DNA from: Oscillospiraceae bacterium
Lineage (GTDB): Bacteria; Bacillota; Clostridia; Oscillospirales; Oscillospiraceae
DNA: 41,239 bases
Assembly: GCA_017624715.1 (NCBI GenBank)
Contig: JAGAMN010000008.1
Location: 1-41,239, forward strand
Direction: 5' to 3'
Of the stretch, positions 6,644-14,367 are shown piece after piece (position 1 is the first letter of the stretch; every line of letters begins with the position of its first letter). The position numbers and the translations under genes are program-made. The notes under the pieces are model-generated. The model worked only from the letters and a program-made list of their open reading frames with translations. It was not told the origin of the DNA and ran no database searches.

Positions 6644-7366
6644 CTATATGCCCAAAAGAATACGGCTTGTATAATCCAAGATATTCTTAACGGCTCCGTC
6701 TTTCATCTTGCTTAATCCATCTTGTGTCCTTGTTAAGCTTCCTTGTAGAAGTTCTGCTTTATTAATGCCGGCAACAAACGGTGCGTCAGATTCAAGCACA
6801 ATACGTTCAATCGGAATTCGTTCTATTATCTTCGTACCATTTATAGACTTTAGCATTTGCTCGTTTATTGAAAAATAACACCCCATCTCGATAGCCCGCT
6901 CTAACTGTGCCAACGAACCCGAATACCAGTGCAGAATACAGTTGTTGTGCTCTGTCGTTTTATATTTATCGAGAATGTCAAGAACCTGCTTATCTGCAAA
7001 GGCAGAATGAATCGAAATGGTTTTTGCTCGAGCACAAGATTGAATAATATGCTCAAAGACAATTATCTGATCTTCCTTAGAGGAATAGAATCGTTTAGAA
7101 AAATCCAATCCAACTTCACCGATAAATCTGCTCGATGCAGCATACCTGTCGAATATAGCCAACTCTTGCTTTCGCTCAGAGACTAACTGTGGATGCAGAC
7201 CCAACGCAACATTAACCGATGAGTAGTTGGCTAACATACGTGTTTCTGCATAGTACGCCTTAGGTGTCGTAGTCATTGCTAGTATAGAAATATTCAGCAT
7301 TGCTGCGGTTGCGCAAAACCGATTCATTGGATCAATCAGATCCACATGGCAGTGCATATCGAACAC
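6644..7366 (-). CDS. qatD: QatD, TatD-family metal-dependent nuclease
   Basis: A 240-residue TIM-barrel hydrolase of the TatD family. The metal ligands are visible: HCH (residues 5-7, in MHCHVDL), GEVGLDF (Glu), SIHSAF (His), LHWYSG (His) and LESDAP (Asp). TatD proteins are Mg-dependent 3'-5' DNases. As the last gene of a KAP ATPase - QatB - QueC-like - TatD operon this is QatD, required for Qat anti-phage defence. The start is GTG at 7366, after AGAGGTGAT. It follows qatC by 22 nt. Confidence 0.9.
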   Translation of the reverse strand: MFDMHCHVDLIDPMNRFCATAAMLNISILAMTTTPKAYYAETRMLANYSSVNVALGLHPQLVSERKQELAIFDRYAASSRFIGEVGLDFSKRFYSSKEDQIIVFEHIIQSCARAKTISIHSAFADKQVLDILDKYKTTEHNNCILHWYSGSLAQLERAIEMGCYFSINEQMLKSINGTKIIERIPIERIVLESDAPFVAGINKAELLQGSLTRTQDGLSKMKDGAVKNILDYTSRILLGI

Positions 7367-7388
7367 TTTATCACCTCTAACACACTAA

Positions 7389-8747
7389 TTAATGCTTTTC
7401 ATTTTCCAGCGAAAGTCGAACAAACGAATCTACCTCCAACAGCCCACGTAAGTATGCATTCCCCAATCTCTCTAGGTGCTCAAAATCGCCTTCAATAGGA
7501 CCACTCTTATGTATGAGCATTTTGGCTAGTGCAGGTGTTGCGCTAACCCTATCGATAGCAATTTCAAAAGAACGCAGCTGTACACCCTCTGTAGATGCAT
7601 GGTTAGCGCGGATTGTCGAAATTCTGTCATAATAATACTCCGTTGGATCATTGCCAACTCCATAAGCTCGCGCCATTGCTGCTCTACGAATAATACATGG
7701 CACGCAATATCCGCAATGTTGCGGATGTATACCTTTGTACCGAAGCTTCTGTGGTGATGAACAAGAAATCGAATCTGAGATAATGCTATGAAGCAGCACC
7801 TTATTACAACACTCATCTGCCATCTCCCCCTTGGTTTTATCCCAATATGGATTAATGACTGACTTGCCCATTTCCATTTCTGACAAAAGAGAATTCCAAC
7901 ATCCAAGATAGAAAGGATGCGTTGTTCGGGTGCTATGTGATCCTATGCGGAGACTGTCAAGCGGTACATTCAACGCAATTAATGCATTTTCCGGAACATA
8001 CAGGGTGTTAACACTAGGAATTCCACTTAATACGCATACCCCATATGCTATGAACAGGAAGGATCTACTGCGTGTCGAGTTTTCTCCACCACCCGATTCG
8101 ATTAGTTCGTCCTCAAAAGCTGTCCAAAGATCGAAGTACGCAGGCTTATTCTGAGGATATTTGTTATTAAAGTGTGTCAGCAGTTTCCTCTGGGAATTCT
8201 TTGTATAAGAATCCGCCGCATGACTAATGAAAGCAATTCTTGAACCAACTTCTAACAAATTAATGGCTGCAATTAGGCTGTCCATTCCTCCAGAAAACAG
8301 GGTAACTGCATCAAGTTCAATCGGCGGCGATAGAGGATTCGGAAGCTCTGCCAATTCCGTTGATCTATGAGAAAACTCCATCTCCCACAAATCGCCGGTT
8401 AAAAAATTTAACATCCGCTTGATTGTAGGAATTGATGAATTCCACTTGTCAACATTATATACTGGCAAAGAAATGGTTATCTCTCTTGTCCAACTATCTT
8501 GAGAATGGATCTCTCTAGAGATTCGGGTATCCGCCAGGTAGACTAATGTTGCTAAGCACAAAAAATCAATGCCATCTTCGGAAGGCACGATTCCATTGGC
8601 ATGCAATTTACTCATCACATTGCCTAATCCGTATTTCAACATGCTCTCTCTAGTTATCATTGGTACAACAGTCGTATACAGGTGCTCGTTTTCTGTATAT
8701 GATGGTTCTACCGTTGAATAACTGCCAACTAGTTTATATCTCTTCAT
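7389..8747 (-). CDS. qatC: QatC, QueC-like deazaguanine-handling enzyme
   Basis: A 452-residue protein. The PP-loop (ATP pyrophosphatase) motif LFSGGMDSLIAAINLL lies near residue 150, and a C-terminal zinc site reads HCGYCVPCIIRRA, as in QueC (7-cyano-7-deazaguanine synthase). It is much longer than housekeeping QueC (about 220 residues) because of an extra N-terminal domain of about 140 residues and a C-terminal extension, as usual for QatC. From recent work on QueC-like defence enzymes, it may attach a deazaguanine to the N-terminal glycine of QatB. Its ribosome site (GAGGAA) lies in the last codons of qatB. Confidence 0.92.
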   Translation of the reverse strand: MKRYKLVGSYSTVEPSYTENEHLYTTVVPMITRESMLKYGLGNVMSKLHANGIVPSEDGIDFLCLATLVYLADTRISREIHSQDSWTREITISLPVYNVDKWNSSIPTIKRMLNFLTGDLWEMEFSHRSTELAELPNPLSPPIELDAVTLFSGGMDSLIAAINLLEVGSRIAFISHAADSYTKNSQRKLLTHFNNKYPQNKPAYFDLWTAFEDELIESGGGENSTRSRSFLFIAYGVCVLSGIPSVNTLYVPENALIALNVPLDSLRIGSHSTRTTHPFYLGCWNSLLSEMEMGKSVINPYWDKTKGEMADECCNKVLLHSIISDSISCSSPQKLRYKGIHPQHCGYCVPCIIRRAAMARAYGVGNDPTEYYYDRISTIRANHASTEGVQLRSFEIAIDRVSATPALAKMLIHKSGPIEGDFEHLERLGNAYLRGLLEVDSFVRLSLENEKH

Positions 8748-8751
8748 AATA

Positions 8752-9534
8752 TTATTCCTCTATGCCCGTTAATAAGTCATATGATTTCTTATATATCGAA
8801 TCTACAATTTCACTTGCTTGGGAAGAATTAATCCGGGATATGTCAACATTCAGTTTAGCAACTGCGTCTGACACTGCTCCACTTATGAATCCAGCTAATT
8901 GACGTTGAATCTCATCAATTTGCGCAACTGAATCTGGTAAGGAAAAACACTTATTGCCGATATCATTAATTAAGCGGTCTTCGATTACTCTCGACATATA
9001 GTGTTCTGTAAAAGCAAGAAACTCCGGAGGACTCAGATCTTCAATGCTTTTATCCTGCAGTTCTGGCATAGCAATAATCGCTTCGATATATGAATCTCTT
9101 GCTATTCCTTCATCGGTTGAGCCTCCATCAGGACAAATAAACTTACCGATCATAAGTAAGGCGTCTGCCGCTTTCTTGCCTATAATGTCGCCCAAACGGA
9201 ATAATCTTTGAGATTCTGCAACGCCGTGTATAATAATGCTATTAAAGACGGAAAACATTTGCGCAGTGCTTCTCCTAGCTGCACCCAGTCTGACTGTTGC
9301 ATTGCTAGAACCGCCCAAGGTATTGCGCACATAATGAGATGTTGCCCTACTCAAATGACCCGACCGTCCACCATTACCTGACCTGTTGTCATTAATAAAC
9401 CGCGTAAAATCCCCCCGAGGAACAGAAAACCGATCCGGTGACTGTGGTTGTGGGTCAAAACTATTATCATTCAACCATGATGGAATTAGGGGTGTGCCCC
9501 CTTTTTGACCTGGATTACTTGTTGATGTGCCCAC
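8752..9534 (-). CDS. qatB: QatB, Qat defence component
   Basis: A 260-residue protein with the typical QatB layout: a flexible Gly/Ser/Pro-rich N-terminus (MGTSTSNPGQKGGTPLIPSWL), then a mostly helical body. The start is GTG at 9534, with AGGAG 9 nt upstream. The second residue is Gly followed by Thr, so methionine aminopeptidase should expose an N-terminal glycine, the residue reported to be modified by QueC-like partners. It lies 13 nt after qatA and 4 nt before qatC, so translation is tightly coupled. The biochemical role of the body is unknown. Confidence 0.87.
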   Translation of the reverse strand: MGTSTSNPGQKGGTPLIPSWLNDNSFDPQPQSPDRFSVPRGDFTRFINDNRSGNGGRSGHLSRATSHYVRNTLGGSSNATVRLGAARRSTAQMFSVFNSIIIHGVAESQRLFRLGDIIGKKAADALLMIGKFICPDGGSTDEGIARDSYIEAIIAMPELQDKSIEDLSPPEFLAFTEHYMSRVIEDRLINDIGNKCFSLPDSVAQIDEIQRQLAGFISGAVSDAVAKLNVDISRINSSQASEIVDSIYKKSYDLLTGIEE

Positions 9535-9547
9535 CTGTCACAACTCC

Positions 9548-11494
9548 TTACTCATTTATTCTACTCTTTGCTGCAATTTTGGTCACAGCTGTGCCCTTTT
9601 CTGCCAAGAGTCGATAATATCCTTCTAATTGCTTCTTTTCATTTTCTTTCCGAATACACTTATCCCAGCCGGTGCAAACCCATGCGCCAACCTTACCCAC
9701 ATCCAGAACAAGAATCAGCTTCACCAGATCTTGTTCCAATGTGTCGTGATGCTCAACCAGTGTGATAACGCCGTCAATTCCTCTAGGCTTATCAGCTAAA
9801 GCGCCAGCCTGCTGAATTTTGCGAGCAAGAATATCAAATACATATTTTGCATCTCTGGTATTCAACTCTTTAATTTCTGGAACAGCACTTGCTACAGCCA
9901 TTGTATTACCCATTAGCTTGCTGATTAGCTGTCGAATAGCTTCATTTTGAGTTTGGGCAAAGAAATAATCCTCCGCACCTTTGCACGCAAAGAAATACGG
10001 CCGTAGATCTTCATTTCCTAATTGGGGTTCACTGAGTGCCCATGAACAGAAATCCAGCTTGCTTCCCCAATCTGTTATGTGTGCATCTTTTTTGTTCTCG
10101 GATGGTGTGACACCCACTCCCCTCTCGACTGCCATTGCAACTACGGTATCCTGCGTTTCTCTTTCCGTATTCTTTTCTGATGAAGCTATACTCTTCTCGA
10201 ATTCCGCTAGTTGTATGCATTTACCTTCTTCATCCAGCAAAGTAGCTATGGTTTTGTACTCTCCGGCATGGAACTGCTCAGCAAGCATCATTTTAGCCAT
10301 AATAGGTAACTGGATAGATGCTCCAAAACCTCTGGCTTCAGCAATTTCTCGTCTTAACAGCAACATGTTAATGAACCGTTTGATCTTTCGTGGATTGCCT
10401 TGAGTGTTCTTTGACAGAATATCAGCGATCTGATTTGCCACAGAAAATGCTTCTGCCGCTTGAGCATATTTATCACCAAGCGCTGTTTGAATATCACCAA
10501 GCGTAAATCCATTATTCTCCCATGGCTTTTTCATTCTATCTATTGCAATATTAAGTACGTTCTTAAAGTTAGCATCAGATTCATCTAACACCGATCCAAT
10601 CATCAGCATTGCCGTATACATTTCGGATTCAACCTTACCAAGAACAGGGATTCTAAACGGAACTTGAATCAGTTTTTCCAAATAACGTTTAGAGTACTCA
10701 TAACCTGTATGCTGATCATTTTCTGTTGGATAATCTGGGAAATAGCTTCCTACAGCATACTCAATCATCGCTTCATCTGCAGCAATAACAAAAGCCGTAG
10801 AATTTGAGAACAAGAATAATCGAACAGCCTCTAATGTCTCTATCGTAACTTCGGGCAAACATCTGTCTAGATCATCGATTAAGACGATCAATTTTTTTAT
10901 TTTTGTCTCTTTCAACAAGGCATCGAACGATTTTTGAAATTCTGCGAATTCTTTTGATAAGGAGACATCCTCAAACACTTTTGCTTCGTTCAGGTAATTA
11001 CCTACACATTCTATGGCCCCCGAAATCTTTTCTCCATCTGTTACGTCGCTTCTTAATTTGTCAACAAGACCTGTCAGCATATTAATCGGTGGAACACCCG
11101 TTGCAGCAGACACAGCAACACTACCTACTGTTTTCGCTACACTGATCCAGTTAATGTTCTTCCAAAGTTTTTTAGCAACATCCTTTGCCTTTTCACTCAT
11201 TTTACGTCGCCGTGTTATTTCAGATAAAATTGCACTCATTAATGCGATCTTCGAGTCCTCAAACCCTTGATGTTTCCATCCATTAAAGCGAATACATACA
11301 ATTGAGTCATTTTTCCTTGATGGGAACTGTTCCTCAATCATAGCAAGTATACTGGATTTGCCTGCACCCCAGTCTCCATGTACACCAATAGATATAGGTT
11401 GATTTGCACTTTCATTGATCAGCTTTACAATGGTATTTGCGATTGCACGATTATTAAGCATGTCAACTCGAGTTTCATTATCGGTTAAAATCAT
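9548..11494 (-). CDS. qatA: QatA, KAP-family P-loop NTPase
   Basis: A protein of about 648 residues. Walker A is GVHGDWGAGKSS near residue 37 and Walker B is KLIVLIDDLDRCLP near residue 205, with the KAP-type region AFVIAADEAMIEYAV after it and TQGNPRKIKRFINMLLLRR as the sensor/arginine segment. KAP NTPases often have a membrane-inserted helical pair in this insert; here a moderately hydrophobic stretch lies around residues 115-140. I chose ATG at 11494, with AGGAGGG 7 nt upstream, not the longer frame to 11524. It is the first canonical Qat gene and probably the sensor/energy component. Confidence 0.92.
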   Translation of the reverse strand: MILTDNETRVDMLNNRAIANTIVKLINESANQPISIGVHGDWGAGKSSILAMIEEQFPSRKNDSIVCIRFNGWKHQGFEDSKIALMSAILSEITRRRKMSEKAKDVAKKLWKNINWISVAKTVGSVAVSAATGVPPINMLTGLVDKLRSDVTDGEKISGAIECVGNYLNEAKVFEDVSLSKEFAEFQKSFDALLKETKIKKLIVLIDDLDRCLPEVTIETLEAVRLFLFSNSTAFVIAADEAMIEYAVGSYFPDYPTENDQHTGYEYSKRYLEKLIQVPFRIPVLGKVESEMYTAMLMIGSVLDESDANFKNVLNIAIDRMKKPWENNGFTLGDIQTALGDKYAQAAEAFSVANQIADILSKNTQGNPRKIKRFINMLLLRREIAEARGFGASIQLPIMAKMMLAEQFHAGEYKTIATLLDEEGKCIQLAEFEKSIASSEKNTERETQDTVVAMAVERGVGVTPSENKKDAHITDWGSKLDFCSWALSEPQLGNEDLRPYFFACKGAEDYFFAQTQNEAIRQLISKLMGNTMAVASAVPEIKELNTRDAKYVFDILARKIQQAGALADKPRGIDGVITLVEHHDTLEQDLVKLILVLDVGKVGAWVCTGWDKCIRKENEKKQLEGYYRLLAEKGTAVTKIAAKSRINE

Positions 11495-11551
11495 TAGGCG
11501 ACCCTCCTGTCGAAATAATGCCAAAAAAATACTACATATTTTTAAGATAGT

Positions 11552-12214
11552 TTAGGACTTGCTCCATTCAGCACTCAATTGCTTAATAACATGAATAAAT
11601 TGAACTCGAGAGTAGCTATCGGAACAGAAGCTCGGAGCAGAAATTCTGCACACATCGACCAACGCACGATATGTGGCAGTATGATTTCCTACCCAGTCCC
11701 AGCTGAGCAAAATTAGACTTGTAAAATCGAACATGGACACTTGCTGAGGATCTTCACGTAGCTGGTTGATGTACCAACGCCAACAATCTCTATCACTATG
11801 TGTTTGGATATCATCAGGGAGGATGTTGTAAATGGTGTTGACTTGTGAACAAAGATGGTTCAGTTCATGTTCCTCGCCAGTTACCCTAGGGAAGGTCATT
11901 GCTAAATTCCGGGAAAATTCCTCTACCAAAGGACGCCCATTAGACCAACGAGCTTGCCAGTTAAGACCAGCCGCATAGCCGGAAAAAACATTTGCGTAAG
12001 CATCAGATAAGGAACCGCCATCATAGAGAGACTTAATCCAATGCCGAGCATTTGCATCAGTTGGCATAAGCGCTTGTTCTAAAGCCTGTTCGATAACTGC
12101 GGATTCGCTGCGGCCTGACAGGGTAGAAAGATCCTTTACAATTCCCTCGATGGTTTTTCTTTTTTGGGGCGATGAAAACAAGATCATTTTCTTAAGCGAA
12201 TTATCAATAGGCAT
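11552..12214 (-). CDS. unrecognised Qat-operon leader gene with ribbon-helix-helix-like start
   Basis: A 220-residue soluble protein, the first gene behind the Qat promoter. Residues about 12-50 (FSSPQKRKTIEGIVKDLSTLSGRSESAVIEQALEQAL) have the spacing of a strand-helix-turn-helix like Arc/CopG regulators. The rest (residues 55-220) is rich in Trp and charged residues and matches no family I know. AGGAGG lies 7 nt before the ATG. The gap to qatA is only 57 nt with no terminator, so it is co-transcribed. It could be an operon repressor, a phage sensor or an extra effector. A fifth gene is not part of the canonical QatABCD set. Confidence 0.75.
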   Translation of the reverse strand: MPIDNSLKKMILFSSPQKRKTIEGIVKDLSTLSGRSESAVIEQALEQALMPTDANARHWIKSLYDGGSLSDAYANVFSGYAAGLNWQARWSNGRPLVEEFSRNLAMTFPRVTGEEHELNHLCSQVNTIYNILPDDIQTHSDRDCWRWYINQLREDPQQVSMFDFTSLILLSWDWVGNHTATYRALVDVCRISAPSFCSDSYSRVQFIHVIKQLSAEWSKS

Positions 12215-12258
12215 ATAATTACCTCCTGTTTATAACGGATTGCTATAAGGTTAAGAAT

Positions 12259-12287
12259 AGTATAACCCCATTAGGTGGTAATGTCAA
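12259..12287 (-). promoter_or_regulatory. promoter of the Qat operon
   Basis: On the minus strand, TTGACA (12287-12282), 17 nt, TATACT (12264-12259). Between the start site and the ribosome site lies an imperfect dyad (TTATAGC / GTTATAA, about 12231-12248), a possible binding site for the first gene product. Confidence 0.8.
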
Positions 12288-12382
12288 CAATAAAAACCGG
12301 TTAAGCACAAATGATTATTTGACTTTTCCTTTCTTTGCATCATGTTGCATAAGTGCATCTAAAGTGTCGAAAGAATACCCAC

Positions 12383-12454
12383 ACAGATATGGCTCAGGCG
12401 AAAGGACCTCGAGCTTTTAGTCAAGAGGCGAAGACTCGCTTTCCTCTGTCCGCA
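12383..12454 (+). ncRNA. tRNA-like element 1 (most degenerate)
   Basis: This element has a GCTC/GAGC D-stem (12392-12395 / 12411-12414), preceded at tRNA-like distance by ACAGA (12383-12387), which can pair with TCTGT (12445-12449) as an acceptor stem. It ends CCGCA, close to the CCGCCA end of element 2. The D-loop is too long (15 nt) and no standard T-loop forms; GCGA/TCGC closes only 4 nt. I include it because size (72 nt) and spacing (8 nt to element 2) fit the series. Confidence 0.35.
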
Positions 12455-12462
12455 GTAAACAC

Positions 12463-12551
12463 AGAATCCTAGATCGTAATAGAGAGCACATCGATGTAGG
12501 AGACCGTCGCGTAGAAACCATCTGGAAGTTCGAGTCTTCCTGATTCCGCCA
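12463..12551 (+). ncRNA. tRNA-like element 2 (canonical T-arm, encoded CCA)
   Basis: A perfect T-arm GGAAG-TTCGAGT-CTTCC (12524-12540) is followed by TGATTCC, G and an encoded CCA (12549-12551). The acceptor half GAATC (12464-12468) pairs with GATTC. Next comes TA and a D-arm GATC...GAGC-A with an 8-nt loop. The middle is abnormal: the best anticodon stem is CGATG/CGTCG around an 8-nt loop, with a 14-nt variable region. At 89 nt it has class II length. It would probably not work as a normal elongator tRNA. Confidence 0.55.
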
Positions 12552-12556
12552 CATAC

Positions 12557-12632
12557 GGAGCAGCCGCTCAGCCAGTGGAGCATCAGGTTAAAAATCTGAG
12601 CAGCTCTGGTTTAATTCCAACCGGTTTCACCA
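12557..12632 (+). ncRNA. tRNA-like element 3 (76 nt, encoded CCA, anticodon position AAA)
   Basis: This element is exactly tRNA length. The acceptor GGAGCAG/CGGTTTC pairs at 6 of 7 positions. The D-stem is GCTC/GAGC with loop AGCCAGTG. The anticodon arm is TCAGG-TTAAAAA-TCTGA (5 bp, 7-nt loop, U33 kept, positions 34-36 AAA). The variable region is 5 nt, the T-loop is TTTAATT and CCA is at 12630-12632. Decay is visible in two T-stem mismatches, the loss of a clear G18G19 and C56 changed to T. The core D-loop/T-loop contact is therefore weakened. Confidence 0.6.
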
Positions 12633-12635
12633 TAT

Positions 12636-12714
12636 GGGTCGGTCACCTATCAGCAATGACACTGTAAATGCGACGGTTAATCCTACATTGGTTTGATTCC
12701 AACATGACTCACCA
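12636..12714 (+). ncRNA. tRNA-like element 4 (encoded CCA)
   Basis: The acceptor GGGTCG pairs with TGACTC (with two G-U pairs). The D-stem is GTCA/TGAC and the anticodon stem ACTGT/ACGGT has a 7-nt loop AAATGCG. The T-arm is TTGG-TTTGATT-CCAA, then ATGACTC-A-CCA (12712-12714). As in element 3, T-loop position 56 is T instead of C. U33 is replaced by A and the linker positions 8-9 are missing, so it is tRNA-like but not a standard tRNA. It starts 3 nt after element 3. Confidence 0.5.
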
Positions 12715-12736
12715 AATAGCTATGAATATCTGAAAA

Positions 12737-12766
12737 GCGCAGGTCTAGATCGCTCCAAACCTGCGC
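12737..12766 (-). terminator. terminator of the CBASS operon
   Basis: A perfect 8-bp stem GCGCAGGT/ACCTGCGC with a 14-nt loop. On the minus strand it is followed by TTTTC. It lies 27 nt beyond the effector stop. On the plus strand it also follows the tRNA-like array, with only a weak T-rich tail. Confidence 0.75.
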
Positions 12767-12792
12767 AATTTATTAAACCATATATCAGGCGA

Positions 12793-13548
12793 TTATTGTA
12801 CTACTATTTTCTGTTGGATAATATCCCATTTGTTAGACAATTCATCATTATGTTTATTAAAGACCGTGCTGTCTAATCTAACCTTATAGTGGGCCTTAAC
12901 AGCCTCGTATTCAACAGCATACGACAGTAACCATGCTTTCTGTTTTTCGTCTTTGACACCAATGGTAACAAACGCAGAATATGCCTCATCATACAGTTTA
13001 TCCATCTTCAACTTGTATATAGCCAACATTACAGCGTCCTCAATCACATATGCAGAAAACACAGCTTGTGCAATAATAAGCAAGACATCACCATTAGATA
13101 CGAGCCACCCCGTAACAATCAATGCGACAACTGATACTAAGGCCTTTAAAGCGCCTTTCACAAGCATCTTTCCTGCTATGAATGTGCTGTAAAAATTGGA
13201 TTCAAATGCATTGAGCGCATACTTGGCTATAGACGGAGACAACCCATTATTGTAATAACCCTCTGTCTCAAGTTCAGCAAGAGATACATTGAATGCAACC
13301 TGGATGCCGTTTTTGCGTCTCGCCATTTCAGCATTGTACCAAAATAAACCATCATCCACACTCTTAAAGACAACATACAAAACTGCACCTATTATTTGCA
13401 CATAGGTTAAGACAACTTTAATTTGGCCGCTACAAATTGCTGCGGCCAAGGAGATAACACTATTTCCCCAAAAGAGATATTTGCACACCGCCGTCATAGT
13501 CTTAGAACGGTTATACAGCAAATCAACATCATCACGCTTGCTCACCAT
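12793..13548 (-). CDS. CBASS membrane effector, S-4TM-like
   Basis: A 251-residue membrane protein with two hydrophobic pairs: about 22-65 (YLFWGNSVISLAAAICSG and VVLTYVQIIGAVLYVVF) and about 130-180 (ALKALVSVVALIVTGWLV and VLLIIAQAVFSAYVIEDAVML). A conserved-looking cytoplasmic segment, NGIQVAFNVSLAELE, lies between them. This is the layout of SMODS-associated four-helix (S-4TM) effectors, which open the inner membrane when the cyclic nucleotide binds. It starts at the stop of the CD-NTase gene (TAATG overlap), with GGAGG upstream. The family assignment rests on topology and context. Confidence 0.75.
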   Translation of the reverse strand: MVSKRDDVDLLYNRSKTMTAVCKYLFWGNSVISLAAAICSGQIKVVLTYVQIIGAVLYVVFKSVDDGLFWYNAEMARRKNGIQVAFNVSLAELETEGYYNNGLSPSIAKYALNAFESNFYSTFIAGKMLVKGALKALVSVVALIVTGWLVSNGDVLLIIAQAVFSAYVIEDAVMLAIYKLKMDKLYDEAYSAFVTIGVKDEKQKAWLLSYAVEYEAVKAHYKVRLDSTVFNKHNDELSNKWDIIQQKIVVQ

Positions 13549-14318
13549 TACACCTCCGGAAATGCCTTCTGAATTTCGCTCAATGCAGTATAAGGCATAT
13601 TGATATTCTCATACTCCAATGCCTTATCGATATGAGCAATCGCGGTATCAATACGACTGTAGTTTGTGCTAAACTTAAGCACCTGCAGCGCTTTTTTGAC
13701 ATACTCAGTATAGGATGTACAGGTAATATAGGAATACATCATGTCCTCGGCTATTTTCTTCTCAAGGTAATACGAGGCCAAATCCCGATAATTCTTCTGG
13801 ATATTCCAATGCTTAATCAAACGCACTACAGGCTTGATCTTGTATGCATTATTCACATTGCACTTAGTCAATGTGTCATAAAAACCATCGGGATCCGTGA
13901 ACACCCATTCGGATGGTCCCTTGGGAATATAATAACAACCATTTGACACATAAGCAGGTGTCAGTTCAAATTTAATATGGTTGAGTTCGAGAACAATCGT
14001 TGGGCTTGATTGGTAGATCTCCGATCTAGAATAATAGTGCTCAGCAAAATTCTTCAACCTGTTTAAGAAACTCTGCGGCTTGTATCCGTAAGGATTTGAA
14101 AATACTACCATCAAATCCACATCTGATTCCGAGTCTGCCTTTCTCGGCAAAATGGTGCCTCTGACGTATGATCCAAATACTTTTTTCTCTGTGACATCAG
14201 AAAAGTAAGAGTCCAAACGTGATTTGATGGTATTGATAGAAGTGGTAATGCTGGCCTTTTCCGAATCGCTTAGCACCAATTCGCTCGCCAGATTTTGCAA
14301 ATATGAATTAATAGACAT
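13548..14318 (-). CDS. CBASS CD-NTase (cGAS/DncV-like cyclic nucleotide synthase)
   Basis: A 256-residue nucleotidyltransferase. The signature VFGSYVRGTILPRKADSESDVDLMVVF (residues about 48-74) contains G-S and the D-x-D metal pair, and the third acidic site is IKFELTPAY. The helical C-terminal half is of OAS/PAP type (KIKPVVRLIKHWN). Such enzymes make cyclic di- or trinucleotides on phage infection and activate a partner effector. ATG at 14318 has GGAGG 7-8 nt upstream, and the longer frame to 14369 has no ribosome site. It is directly followed by the membrane effector, with no Cap2/Cap3 or HORMA/TRIP13 genes, so this is a minimal (type I-like) CBASS. Confidence 0.88.
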   Translation of the reverse strand: MSINSYLQNLASELVLSDSEKASITTSINTIKSRLDSYFSDVTEKKVFGSYVRGTILPRKADSESDVDLMVVFSNPYGYKPQSFLNRLKNFAEHYYSRSEIYQSSPTIVLELNHIKFELTPAYVSNGCYYIPKGPSEWVFTDPDGFYDTLTKCNVNNAYKIKPVVRLIKHWNIQKNYRDLASYYLEKKIAEDMMYSYITCTSYTEYVKKALQVLKFSTNYSRIDTAIAHIDKALEYENINMPYTALSEIQKAFPEV

Positions 14319-14367
14319 TTTTAGACCTCCATGGCAAAATTTCAACCCGTTTGTTTCATGTAATGAC

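Noticed and set aside
6644-7366. Housekeeping TatD
   Set aside because: Operon context with KAP ATPase, QatB and QueC-like genes identifies QatD.
7389-8747. Housekeeping QueC for queuosine synthesis
   Set aside because: Twice the normal length and embedded between qatB and qatD; no other queuosine genes lie nearby.
12335-12363. Promoter for the tRNA-like array (TTGCAT, 17 nt, TCTAAA)
   Set aside because: The -10 is too weak to list as a feature; it remains the best candidate in the gap 12288-12382.
12359-12583. Open frame of 74 codons on the minus strand across the tRNA-like array
   Set aside because: No ribosome site, odd composition, and the plus-strand tRNA-like structure explains the DNA better.
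12463-12714. Functional standard tRNA genes
   Set aside because: Core positions are altered (T56, A33, disturbed anticodon arm, T-stem mismatches), so I call them tRNA-like only.
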